From Acanthopleura granulata (taxonomy: Eukaryota; Mollusca; Polyplacophora; Chitonida; Chitonidae), in contig JABBOT010000017.1 of the NCBI GenBank assembly GCA_016165875.1, positions 1,155,330 to 1,219,329 of the forward strand: DNA of 64,000 nucleotides. Direction: 5' to 3'. Below the pieces are notes generated by a model. The model searched no databases and was not told the origin of the DNA. It worked only from the letters and a program-made list of their open reading frames with translations. The position numbers and the translations under genes are program-made. This document shows, one piece after another, positions 46,328 through 55,800 of the stretch. Within the stretch, counting starts at the first letter, position 1; every line of letters starts with the position of its first letter.

Positions 46328-46675
46328 ATGAGCAGCCAACAACTATTACACTCTCTTCAAACCGACCCCTTTCCATGAGATCTGGATCGAGGTGTGTTGC
46401 CCTGGAATGATTTACCTTCATGGACGCCAACCCGACCCGCCTGATACATTTTACAAACGGGCCCATGCACTAAACATGGTCAACATTGGATTGCACTGTA
46501 CCTACCTTTCGAGGAAACCACGCTTCACCTCTCTGGGGATTATTTTGAATCTTATGGCCTTCCATCCTGGCGTAAGGAGGTAACGACATTGCTAAATCTT
46601 GGTTCGGGTCGTTGGGAATGGAATCATTGTTATGTACAATGCTTGCATACCGCCGCGTGCGGTCAATATTTTTGA
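46328..46675 (+). pseudogene. Adenain-like cysteine protease remnant
   Basis: An ATG at 46328 opens MSSQQLLHSLQTDPF, then the frame is lost. A clean frame from 46472 to a TGA at 46673 carries the catalytic landmarks of the adenovirus-type (peptidase C5) fold in order: GQHWIALYL (catalytic His at 46484), GDYFESYG (acidic residue Glu at 46547), a Gln in CYVQC, and AACGQYF (catalytic Cys at 46658). Enzymes of this family cleave capsid precursor proteins during virion maturation; they are a Polinton hallmark. All catalytic residues remain although the N-terminal third is frameshifted and the C-terminus is cut soon after the Cys. The frame is under 70 codons, so it is easy to miss. Confidence 0.8.
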
Positions 46676-46818
46676 TATTTGGCGCTCCACTGAGCTCGAG
46701 GACGAAAAATGATCTCTATTCTGCAAACATTTACTTCCCTACCTACTAAATACGACAATGGTCCTTTAATATATGAATGAATATACCGCATGTTTGGTAT
46801 TCATCCGCCTTTTAAAAA

Positions 46819-47312
46819 ATACGTTTATAAGGACTGTAAAAAAAATTCTAATTGAATGAAATTTTATGAAAATCATACTGGGTTTTTCTTTCATGTTTGT
46901 TGTTGAAAAAAAATATGCATTTATGAGTATTGTAAAAAATCATAATTGAATGAAATTACATGTTAAATCAGACTTGTTTGTTCCTTCAAGTTTGCTGTTG
47001 AAAATGAAATAATATGCATTTATGAGTATTTTAAAAAATCATAATTGAATGAAAATTACATGTTAAATCAGACTTGTTTGTTCTTCCAATTTTGTTGTTG
47101 AAAATGAAATAATATGCATTTATGAGTATTTTAAAAAATCATAATTGAATGAAAATTACATGTTAAATCAGACTTGTTTGTTCTTCCAGTTTTGTTGTTG
47201 AAGATGAAATATTATGCATTTAAGAGGATTATAAAAAAAACATAACTGAATGAAAATTACATGATAATCTGACTTGTTTGGTTTTTCATGTTTGTTGTTG
47301 GAAAATAATAAT
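46819..47312. repeat. Tandem repeat, about 5 units of 100 bp
   Basis: Units with ATATGCATTTATGAGTATT, AAAAAATCATAATTGAATGA, AATCAGACTTGTTTGTTC and TTTTGTTGTTGAA. The ATATGCAT word occurs at 46913, 47012 and 47112, and as TTATGCAT at 47212, a spacing of 99-100 bp. The middle units are nearly identical, the outer ones diverged. It fills the gap between the protease and the polymerase 3' end. Confidence 0.92.
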
Positions 47313-48365
47313 AAAAATGCGAACTCACCATAAAAAGATTTCTTTATCGTTCTTTTATTTTTGCGCTTTATTTGCACTCATATCGGTCGACTTACGGATA
47401 AAAGGAAGGAACTCTTGTTAAACGTATATATTATCTGCCCTGTTGAACATAAGAAATGTTCAGAATATGAAGAAATATCTCTAAATATCAAAGTATGTCG
47501 TGCTGACACCGTCTGGCAATATTTCCGTGTACCATGAAAAAGTGAATGCATCCTTATGTTGTACGTGCAAGCACATTTGATGCTCTCGTGCACCCACCCC
47601 ACGATTCACTCCAGCTGCACTTTGTTTTTCCCGCAGCACAGAGAGATACAAGTATTTTTCTACGCTTCGCGGACTTACTCCTTTGCAGGAAAATTTATCT
47701 TCATTTCTCCTCTGACCGACATAACAATAATATATCTTGGAACACATACCGACAATGCCATCTACCGTCCATTCCATCTTAAACAGGCCCGGCGTACGTT
47801 TGTCGTGCTGATAATAATCTCGACCTGGTAACCAGCGGTCACGCTCCGCCTCAGAGACTTCTGGAAGCTCCGGTTTAACCAGAGACTCCCAGGGATAATC
47901 AGACCACGCCATGTAAGCTGAATCCGTATCCATTTCACAGTATTCCCAGACGGCGCGGTCGAAATATTTGGCAATGAAAATTCCAGCATGCGGATTTTGT
48001 CATACTGGTAAACCATACACCAGATCTGCACCGGTAAATTATACCGGATTTTTGTCACCCCATTGGTATCTGCATTAATCCCTTCAATGTTACGACACAA
48101 GTCAGAATTGACCAATTTATGAGCCGTCCGTAACGTGCACATTTATACATTCACATGGCGATCTTGGTTGGTAATTGTCTTACCGTACCAGGAATTGCCT
48201 AATAATTTCATTTCACCTATTAACGTCTTACTAGGATCTATATCACATTGAAGCCGAGCCTGAGTCACGTGATCAGCAAAGGGATGAAAGCAGGCTTGAG
48301 GCATGTGTTGAACAGCTTGATACACTAGAGTCACAACAAATCCGTGAGCCAAATACCAACTCAGC

Positions 48366-48552
48366 AGAGAAAAAGAACTTCTTTAAGTGGCATTTAGAAG
48401 TTGGGATGGAAGTACACTGGAACATGTCTTTCTTATGGATATACAACTTCTTGGTTTATTATCACGACGTTTCCATGTAGATGTTAGTACCTACATCGAA
48501 ACGTCGTGATAATAAACCAAGAAGTTGTATATCCATAAGAAAGACATGTTCC
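48366..48552. mobile_element. Fold-back insert in the polymerase, flanked by a 12-bp duplication
   Basis: AGAGAAAAAGAA at 48366-48377 recurs at 48553-48564 and corresponds to the same coding position (FFFS on the minus strand) on both sides. The 175 bp between interrupt the polymerase frame, which resumes as LLSWYLAHG. Most of the insert is one half of, and the near whole of, a 64-bp-arm inverted repeat. Confidence 0.75.
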
Positions 48553-48554
48553 AG
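48417..48554. repeat. 64-bp-arm near-perfect inverted repeat
   Basis: Arm CTGGAACATGTCTTTC... at 48417-48480, 10-base loop ATGTTAGTAC, and its reverse complement at 48491-48554 with one mismatch. The arms are far less diverged than the element's TIRs, so it arose after the element. Confidence 0.93.
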
Positions 48555-49051
48555 AGAAAAAGAATTTTGATCCGAACTTGCTACCAATTAACATACGACG
48601 AAGCTGGCTCATCAAATGATTAGCTTTGGCAAAGGCCGCCATAGTAGGCCCAATATCGCCCAGAGTGATATCTGTGTTTTTAAACATAGGTGGACATTCG
48701 GCAAAAGTTGATAATAACTGTTGGGGAACATGAATGTCACACTCCACAAAACCGTACAGCCTCTGCCCGATGGCTGCCTTCAACAGTTGATCTTGAGTAA
48801 GGTGGGCCAGAGGGATGGTGTAATAATGTTCCTTAAATGCTTGAAGAGAAGGGTCAGTTTGCTTGAGACGAAGAAACTCAGATTCCAACATTCCTTCTAC
48901 ATCAAATTCCAATGCTAGAAGTAGGATCGGTGATCATTTGTTTCGTTTTGAAGCTCATCAGGCGTAAGACCGCGCTTTGTTATATAACGGAGTTCTCTGT
49001 CGTAGCATAGTTGAGATCAAACACGTGGAAATGCCAGTAGCATCCGTGGAA

Positions 49052-49359
49052 CTGCAAAGAGACAACCATACCTATATAAATATAGCACGTACATTGTAAA
49101 AAAAAAATTAAATCAGTTAAGAAAAATTAACTGGCTACAACAGGATTCGAACCCGCGCTATATATATTATAATGCTATGCCCACCAAGTCTTTCATACAT
49201 GTAGAATCCTTTTATATAAGTATAGCATGTACATTGTAAACTTTTTTTTAACTGAGTAACCACACTGTGATTCCAGCACGCGCTACATGCATTATAATGT
49301 ATGCTCACCAAGTCCTTCATACATGTATAATTATTTTTATATATAGCATAGTACATTAC
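49052..49359 (-). other. GT-AG intron inside the polymerase gene
   Basis: On the minus strand the frame before it ends ...ATT GTC CAA and meets GTAATG. After 308 bp comes TCTCTTTGCAG followed by TTC CAC GGA. Removing it keeps the frame (phase 0) and puts a conserved FHGCYWH block directly after the preceding segment. The exact fit of both splice sites is strong evidence for a real intron. Confidence 0.75.
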
Positions 49360-49360
49360 T
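49070..49360. repeat. About 2.3 tandem units of 125 bp with tRNA-like B box
   Basis: Repeating blocks TATATAAGTATAGCATGTACATTGTAAA, GCGCTACATGCATTATAATG and CACCAAGTC-TTCATACATGTA. In the first unit the minus strand reads GCGCGGGTTCGAATCCTG (49138-49158), an excellent RNA polymerase III B box as in tRNAs and SINEs; later units have lost it. No full tRNA cloverleaf can be drawn. Confidence 0.7.
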
Positions 49361-51767
49361 TGGACAATAGTAGGTCAGCCCTCCACCAGAGCGAAGCCAT
49401 CAACAAGAAATTGCCAGTCACCGACCAGCTTTTCGGTATTATTACTGCGGTGACGGACTTTCACCCCTTGCCAGCCTGACCACTGCTGGCTGCTCGCCAG
49501 TCTGACCACTGCTCGGAAAGTCGGGGTGATTTCGATTCCTTGGAATAGAATGTTATAGGTTAGATGGCTTTTTCTTCAACCAAAGGATATAATGTACAGC
49601 GGGCATAGGTGAAACCAACCAGGCTAGGTATAAAGCGTTAGCGTCAAAACCGACAATAGCCTGGCACAAATTTTTCTACACCCCGACTAGTGGTCACGCC
49701 CTTCTCCTGATAGCGATGGAATATGATACTGGGCCCTCCAACGATGCTTTGTTTAAAACACGTGTGGTGATCTTTATCCGCTTCGCCTATTAACGAGAAG
49801 TAAGTGGGCAGGTTTTCAAACAGGTAACGTAAGGTGAACCCGAGAATACTAATACTGTCTTTTAAAAACATCCACCCCGCATGGTTTGATAAAACTATGA
49901 CATGTTACCTAAAGCAATCTGGATGTCCTTGCAGAGCTTATATTCGTCCAGAGAACACACCTCGCCCTTCAAGTCGTTATCGAAAGCCTGACGTAGCGGC
50001 AGAGCTGTCTCATCCAGACGCGGTAAACTGTCCACATAAGTATCGCAAAACCGCCCTTTAGCTACGTGAGACTCATCAGCTTTGACCCACTTATCATAAC
50101 TATAATTCGGTAAAAAATAATTTCTCACGTCTAAAAATTTCAGCTGACCCGTAGGCACGTTCATGTCATCTTTAATCTGCTTGATAATGTATTGTAACCC
50201 GTCGGTTTTCTCCATCTACGGATACAATGTTTGTTTGATTAAATTAAAACCATATTTCCCAAAGTTAAAGCCCAAAACAGGAAGTTCAGCCAGGTAAGTT
50301 AAAAATGTCTCCTTGAGTTTCTCTGTATAGGATTTACTTTTCGTTTTGGACGTGGAGTCAAGTGGCGTAGATTGGTTATACGCTAGTCCAGGCTGTCCAG
50401 CACGCGCTGGTAATGTTCACAAAGCATCTTAAGACTAGCTTCCCTGACCCCTGTGAGACATGTCATCATTGTTTCAATCAAAGCGTGAGGAACCCCGTCG
50501 ATACAAAACACATGGGACTGTTATATCCGTGAACATTACTATTAACAGACACGCTCATGGGAATATGACGCGTTGTCCATTCTGTTTGACTGCTTGTATG
50601 GTGTAACTTCTCCATGTAAGCTTCCACAATCAGAGCAAGGCCGGTATGGAAAATACCTATTCTCTTTGGACAGATCGATAATGCCTTCGTCAGCTAGCTC
50701 TTCGAAAACAGCGGGTTAGTTTTTAAAGACATAGCCCGGGTGCTCTCGTTTGATGGCTCCCTTACAGGTCCTCGTGTGGCGTTTTAACTCCCATTGGCGG
50801 GGGAAGCGTTACACCAGACACTGCACATAAAAGAACGGGTATACAAAGACATATCTTTCACTACACTAAAATTTTTCTTGTACAGATTAAGAGCTAACGC
50901 AGTGTTGTAACGCTGGTTAGAACGGTGAAAATTTCAGCACCACACGCCTTTATCAACCGGTACCAATTCATATACAAACACATTGACTTCCAATAATTGT
51001 TCGACGAAATACAGTGCAGTTGGAGGCGTTCCCCGGAAATATCGTTCTTCCATACCTTTAGCTTTCAAGTACTTTTGTAAGTAGCCCATGGCTTTAACAT
51101 TACAGTTTCTTGGGTCAATGTTGTGTAGGTGAAAGGCTAAAGAAGGAAAAAAAAACACTAATTATCAACGTAAGCACCATTGCTTCCACTCACCATGCTC
51201 TACAAACCTCTATGCTGCCTTATATAGTCCTCAATGTCCACTCGCGCACCGATATGAGTGGAACGCGGTTTATGAAGGAAAAACATAACGTTAGTCATGG
51301 TGTCTACCAAGCATTTGCTATTCGGTAGTTGCTTCCGTGCCCAATCTACCTTGTCCATAGCTAACAATTCAGCAGTGTCTCTATATCTTCGTAAGTCTGA
51401 ATATATTGACATTGGGGAAGCTTTCGAGTGTTAGTAATGGGGTGGAAATACTGCAGTCTGTTCGTATCCTGATGACGCAGAATAAACCCGTAAGGGACGT
51501 TGACACAGAAAGCCGATGGTTGCTCAAGAAACACCTGTTCTATATATACAGCTAAAGGATAAGGTCCGGTGATTCCGAAATTATACCTATCTTGGAAAGG
51601 CCTACGGCGGTAGAAACGTTGACGAATAGCCCCCCATATATGTCCCGTAATACTGGGTCCGTAGGTAACTAACCTTTGTGCTGGTGTGATACGGTCCGAT
51701 TGAAACGGCCAACTCCGTTTAGCTTACTGACAGAGGTGTTCTGTGATTCCTCCTGATCCTCCTCCAT

Positions 51768-51982
51768 GCTGCGAATCGAGCCCGGTGGGCTAAACACGGC
51801 CTCGGGTTACGGGGACCGGTAATCAGCAACAGGTAGATATGATGAGTTAGATGTAGTAGCCTTGGAATGCTAAGATTCAACAGCAGACGCAACCAAGGTC
51901 TTTGATTAGGGATGGCAATGAAGCGGTGACACGGTCTCTAGTTTGTGAGACGGACTGAATCTATATAAACAGATAAAAAGAA

Positions 51983-52025
<43 letters not shown>

Positions 52026-52543
52026 TATGTAGTACAGAAATTTAACCCAAAGCGAGCTTTTCAAGGAGGCTACTCTTGGCGGCGTATGTCACTTTTTCAC
52101 ACTCCGCAAACAGCCTACCGGTCTAGAGGAACGGACTCCCTCAAGTAGCTCGCTAAAACGTACATAAACAGAATACAAATCATGTGTGAAATTAGTTTTG
52201 AAACACAGTTTGTGTTATATTACTACATAATAAGGAAGGGGATATGTGTAATGCATACATATGGACTTGTATACATCATTAGAGTCGTTTACACATTCCT
52301 GGCCCACTACTATAATATGTATTTATGCACACCTGTGCGCGATACCTAGTGTAGATATAAAACAACACTTACCTGTTTATACCTTTTAAATTTTAGATCC
52401 ATACTGAAAAATTATGTTTGTGTGGGGTCTACAGCTTCCTAATATTAGTCTTATATCTAACCGATTGCATAAACTTTTCAATCAAATAGAATCCCTTCCA
52501 AACATCGGCTAATTGTAAATGAAAACAATATGAAAAAACTTAC
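51768..52543 (-). other. Possible first intron of the polymerase gene
   Basis: Between the GTAAGT after the second zinc finger and a plausible TTCGCAG just upstream of the next open segment (about 51767) the minus strand has no protein-like frame and holds an (AT)n tract. The donor is good, the acceptor only plausible. Confidence 0.4.
51986..52023. repeat. (AT)n microsatellite
   Basis: About 19 AT units, uninterrupted, inside the putative first intron. Confidence 0.95.
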
Positions 52544-52559
52544 AATTATTTTCTGTTCG

Positions 52560-52735
52560 ATATCACCATCTACATGCCGCGTTCGACGATGGCTTTTCAG
52601 GTTTGATGTACGGTTGAACTGCTTATCACAGTCTTTACAAATATATGAAAATCTTCCCGATTTTTAGTGAACTTCACGGTTATGCCGATTTAGGATTTCC
52701 TGTGCTTGAACACACAAATCACATGTAAATACCAT
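52560..52735 (-). other. Two C2H2 zinc fingers at the polymerase N-terminus
   Basis: Finger 1 reads FTCDLCVQAQEILNRHNREVH: C-x2-C and H-x4-H but only nine residues between, three fewer than usual, and it is out of frame with the start codon. Finger 2 reads YICKDCDKQFNRTSNLKSH then RRTRH: a regular C-x2-C-x12-H-x4-H in another frame. A GTAAGT donor follows finger 2 at 52543-52538. Confidence 0.72.
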
Positions 52736-52740
52736 ACCGG

Positions 52741-53180
52741 TGGCTGTTTGCCTTTCGGCATAGTGAAAGCAACTCAGACAGTGCGAGTTGTCAGTTTCGA
52801 GTCCCCAGATAAAAGTGACAGTTGGGCCGGGGAAAAACAGCTTTATATATAAAGCTAACCGAACGCTCACGAGCGTTCTCGAATACTAGCACGCGCAATG
52901 TTGGACACTTGCCAACTTCCTCGAACACTAGCACGTGCAGTGTTGGACACCTAGCAGCTCCAGCACGAACGGTTTACTTTTAACCTTGAAATTTTAACGT
53001 CATAAGGTTATAGCATAAGCTATGGCACATCTGTCCATGACCTCATACACACACATCATGACGTCACACCGGTACCTCAAGTACCTCACGGTACCTCACA
53101 GGTTAAAAGATACGCATACGCTATGAAGGAAGAAACGTATCCCACTACTCAGGTGTAAAGATTTAAACACTACATGAACA
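52741..53180 (-). repeat. Right terminal inverted repeat
   Basis: Reverse-complement partner of the left TIR. It has the same landmarks but two rather than three GTGTCCAAC units and small indels in the outer 100 bp. Confidence 0.88.
52841..52847 (-). promoter_or_regulatory. TATA-like box, right TIR
   Basis: TATAAAG on the minus strand within TTTATATATAAAG, 86 bp upstream of the polymerase-side ATG at 52761. Confidence 0.55.
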
Positions 53181-54109
53181 TCACATACATGAAAATTTGT
53201 CTCCAACTTGAGTTAATCAGGATCCGTCACATGTAGAAAAAGCCTTTTTTCATGTTAATGTGTGTTAGACGTGATGACAACATAGCATTTTCAGTAATTT
53301 TAGACTGGTGACGTCAAGTGTATTGGGTTAACATCACCGCAAGGTTCACCGCAACTTAATTCTGCTTAAGTCAAGGTGCTAGGGAGGGTTTAGGTCATTC
53401 CTAAAAACTGTCATAAAGATATAAAATCAAGCCTTAACTACGGTAAACTGAAAAGAAGCTGGATTTCACGTCAGGCAACGTGTGACCATTTGCAATCGTC
53501 CACATTGTTGTCTTTGCCCTCTCTTTACTTTCCATGCTGTAGTCCTTTTGTATAAACACCCTCGTCACGTCTTGCCTGAACAGGCACCACTGAATTGTGT
53601 CTTTCCATTGGCTTTACTCTTCACCTTTCAAAACAGTTCCTGTGATATGACCACAATGTATCGGTGTACATGTCATTCTCAGTACCATCGTATATACGGC
53701 GTGCCTACTTAGCTAGATAAATATTTTTTCCTGCCAGTCACAGCAGACACATACCCTAACCCTCTTTTTCGGATACAGTAGGGTGAAATCGCGGTAGTAT
53801 ATTTGCCGTGAATATTCGCCAAGATGACGCCTTGATTTCTATATTTAACAGCACTCTCAGAAATAGTAAAAAGTGAGCAATTTTGCCAGGAACAAAGCTT
53901 TTGGTAAAATGTAGTAAAGGGTTAGGTTTAAGTCAGCCTTAGGACACTCTCTAGTTAATAGAGTTAAGTCTTGTTCACGCTTAAGACAATCGGAATTTCA
54001 TAAGTGAGCTCGGAGGCTCATAACCGGCTCTGGTTTTTCCGGCTTCTACTTTGAGTCAGGAACCTTCTCAGTTGCGTGAAGATGGCCTACTGTTTACATA
54101 AACTAGTTA
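53181..54109. other. Unassigned stretch right of the virus-like element
   Basis: No match to repeat H could be shown here although H sequence resumes at 54.27 kb. Confidence 0.35.
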
Positions 54110-54240
54110 GCTTCTGGCAGCCCCCTTCTCCCCACCCACACACCACCACATTAAGCTGACCGCCGTCGTATGAATGAAATGTTCATATATGCGGCTACAT
54201 GTAAAACACGAATCCAATAAATAGAAAAATAAATAAATAT
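54110..54240 (+). repeat. SINE copy 12, 3' part
   Basis: CTGACCGCCGTCGTATGAATG, AAATGTTCATATATGCGG, AATCCAATAAATAG and an AAATAAATAAAT tail. Confidence 0.75.
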
Positions 54241-54269
54241 TACCAATCAGTATACAAAAAATCAGTCAT

Positions 54270-54830
54270 CTCGACTCTTTGGCATAAAATCCCGAGTACA
54301 TCGTGTAAGAAAGGGAACTTAAGTATATAATTTTGTCCCAGAACAAAAGCGCAGCGATATTTTAACCAAGGTTGTTGTTCGCCATGTAAACTCTGCTGCC
54401 ACATTAACAAGAGAAACAAATCAGGTTTAATCTGGGATTAAACCCTCAGTGGGTGATGTCAGAGAATCAATACCCGACAAAGACTGATGTCAACAGGGAC
54501 GAAAAGGCTCTCTTATTCTACACCTTAGTTTTTATTTTGATGGAATCACGTCCACAATGGACTGTTAAAATCCCCTCGGTGAGATGATATCGGTGGGAAA
54601 AACGCGCATGAATAATAAATGAATAATGATTCGATTAGAATAACCAATAGAAAATCTCCGTTCCAGCGAGCTGTTCCCATATACGCACTAACTATCAGGG
54701 CAAGCAGCTGTGAATAAATAAAAAGTCCGCTCTTCTCGCTGGGAGATTTTATTAGACTCTCTGGTACAGATCGGGAATTTGAAAGAAACGACTAAACAGC
54801 TTGCTGGCTGAGAAAGCAAAAAGAGCTGGT
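54270..54830 (-). repeat. Dispersed repeat H, copy D (5' part)
   Basis: The reverse complement reads CTCAGCCAGCAAGCTGTTTA, TAATAAAATCTCCCAGCG, TTTTAACAGTCCATTGTGGA, CGTGATTCCATCAAAATAAA and TCTCTTGTTAATGTGGC, matching about 4985-5460 of copy A. Confidence 0.62.
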
Positions 54831-55379
54831 TAAGATTAGTGTAGATTAGTTAAGATTGTCCCAAAACAAGGCTAAGAGAAACTGTGGCTCTCATTGTGAG
54901 TGCCATCGAGTTTTAACACGAGCGGTAGGGGAGGGGGAGTCAGCCAGATTGACTTTCCATGTCTTTTATGTAGGGATTTCATCTGCATTCACTTGAGACC
55001 CCCTCCTTTGAGACCGCCTGCTGGTTAGAATGTCCTCCTAGGAGTCGGGAAATCCGGGATCAATCCCGGATCGGGTGATACCAAAAACTTTAAAAATAGT
55101 ACTTGTTACTACCTCGCTTGGTGCTCAGCACTAAGAGGTTAAAATGAGAGATAGCGCATATACAAAGTTAATTTTACCAAACAGGTTGGACAATATTATG
55201 TTCACTTCCATAACGCATTTTTTCCTAATAGCTTCTAGGAAAGTCAAAATTGGCAGTTGACGTGCTCTGTCGGCCAACATCAAAGGCAACCATTTTGTGT
55301 CGGCTGTGATGTGATAATTCCAAGCGCGGAACATTCTTGTCACCTGATACTGTAGTAAGCTGCCAGGGTTGTGGGTGAA
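54831..55379. other. Unassigned stretch
   Basis: A 105-codon minus frame (55131-55448) runs into repeat G and shows no domain. Nothing else recognised. Confidence 0.3.
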
Positions 55380-55800
55380 ACTTATAAATATATATGTGTA
55401 AATATATAACATGAAATGATCAAGAAATTTACTCCCGCCATAACACAATGGTCTGGAAATACTTTGAAGTGTTGTTCACTCATCTTCTTGTTATAATTAA
55501 AATATATAACATTAAAACAGTGTGCCGTAACTATACTTATTACATCTTACATTAATAGTCAATTCAGAACACGTAGGCCTACGCCACAGTCTTCTAGCTT
55601 TCTGATTGGTCAATCTCTTAAAGGCTTAAAGGCATGGGCGCCTTCAGATCCCCAGTCGGCAGAAAAATATTTCACATTTCAAAACGAAGATAATTTAGCA
55701 ATGAATTCATACAAATTCAAACAGGTTTTGCATTCAGGAGAGAAAAGTTCTAATTTTTTCAATGAACAGCTCCTCAGCCATGAGCTGTCTTTCACTTTAA
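55380..55800 (+). repeat. Dispersed repeat G, copy 2
   Basis: Same landmarks, same orientation as 16655-17080, e.g. CACAATGGTCTGGAAATACTT, AAATTCAAACAGGTTTTGC and GAGCTGTCTTTCACTTTAA. Confidence 0.72.

Larger units (their letters stand above)
47481..52761 (-). pseudogene. polB: Family-B DNA polymerase (organellar/viral type) with N-terminal zinc fingers, broken
   Basis: Minus strand, from an ATG in the right TIR (52759-52761). Two C2H2-type fingers (about 52735-52560) come first. A segment at 51640-51200 and one at 51158-50934 (LYFVEQLLEVNVFVYEL) belong to the N-terminal region. Exonuclease-side blocks lie at 50700-49895 (ELADEGI, HIPMSVSVNSNV, KFLDVRNYFLP). Then LKDSISILG and GGPSIIFHRY (49871-49644), motif A GFDANALYL (49628-49651), a 308-bp intron, FHGCYWH (about 49040), ESEFLRLKQTDPSL and YGFVECDIHVP (48912-48553), motif B KLLGNSWYGK (about 48179-48208), motif C MDTDSAY (47913-47933) and the C-terminus KRTPGLFKMEW to a stop at 47481. 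This is the DNA_pol_B_2 type used by Polintons. Many frameshifts, a loss of about 30 codons near 49880, and an insertion at 48366-48552 disable it. The three polymerase motifs survive as read. Confidence 0.88.
42355..53180. mobile_element. Decayed Polinton/Maverick/adintovirus-like element, about 10.8 kb
   Basis: Bounded by long diverged TIRs and encoding remnants of a protein-primed-type family-B DNA polymerase, an adenain-like protease and two capsid-type proteins, the set that defines Polintons and related virus-like elements. The polymerase and left-half minus-strand genes face away from, or converge with, a central plus-strand capsid-protease pair. Every gene has stops, frameshifts or deletions, and the TIRs differ at many sites, so this is an old integrated copy. 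I did not find a packaging ATPase or retroviral-type integrase. Exact outer ends and a target-site duplication could not be fixed: similarity between TIRs is clear from 42411 and 53129 inward and weaker out to about 42355 and 53180. Confidence 0.88.

Noticed and set aside
49138..49158. A tRNA gene on the minus strand
   Set aside because: Only the B-box/T-arm is tRNA-like; no paired acceptor, D or anticodon arm could be drawn.
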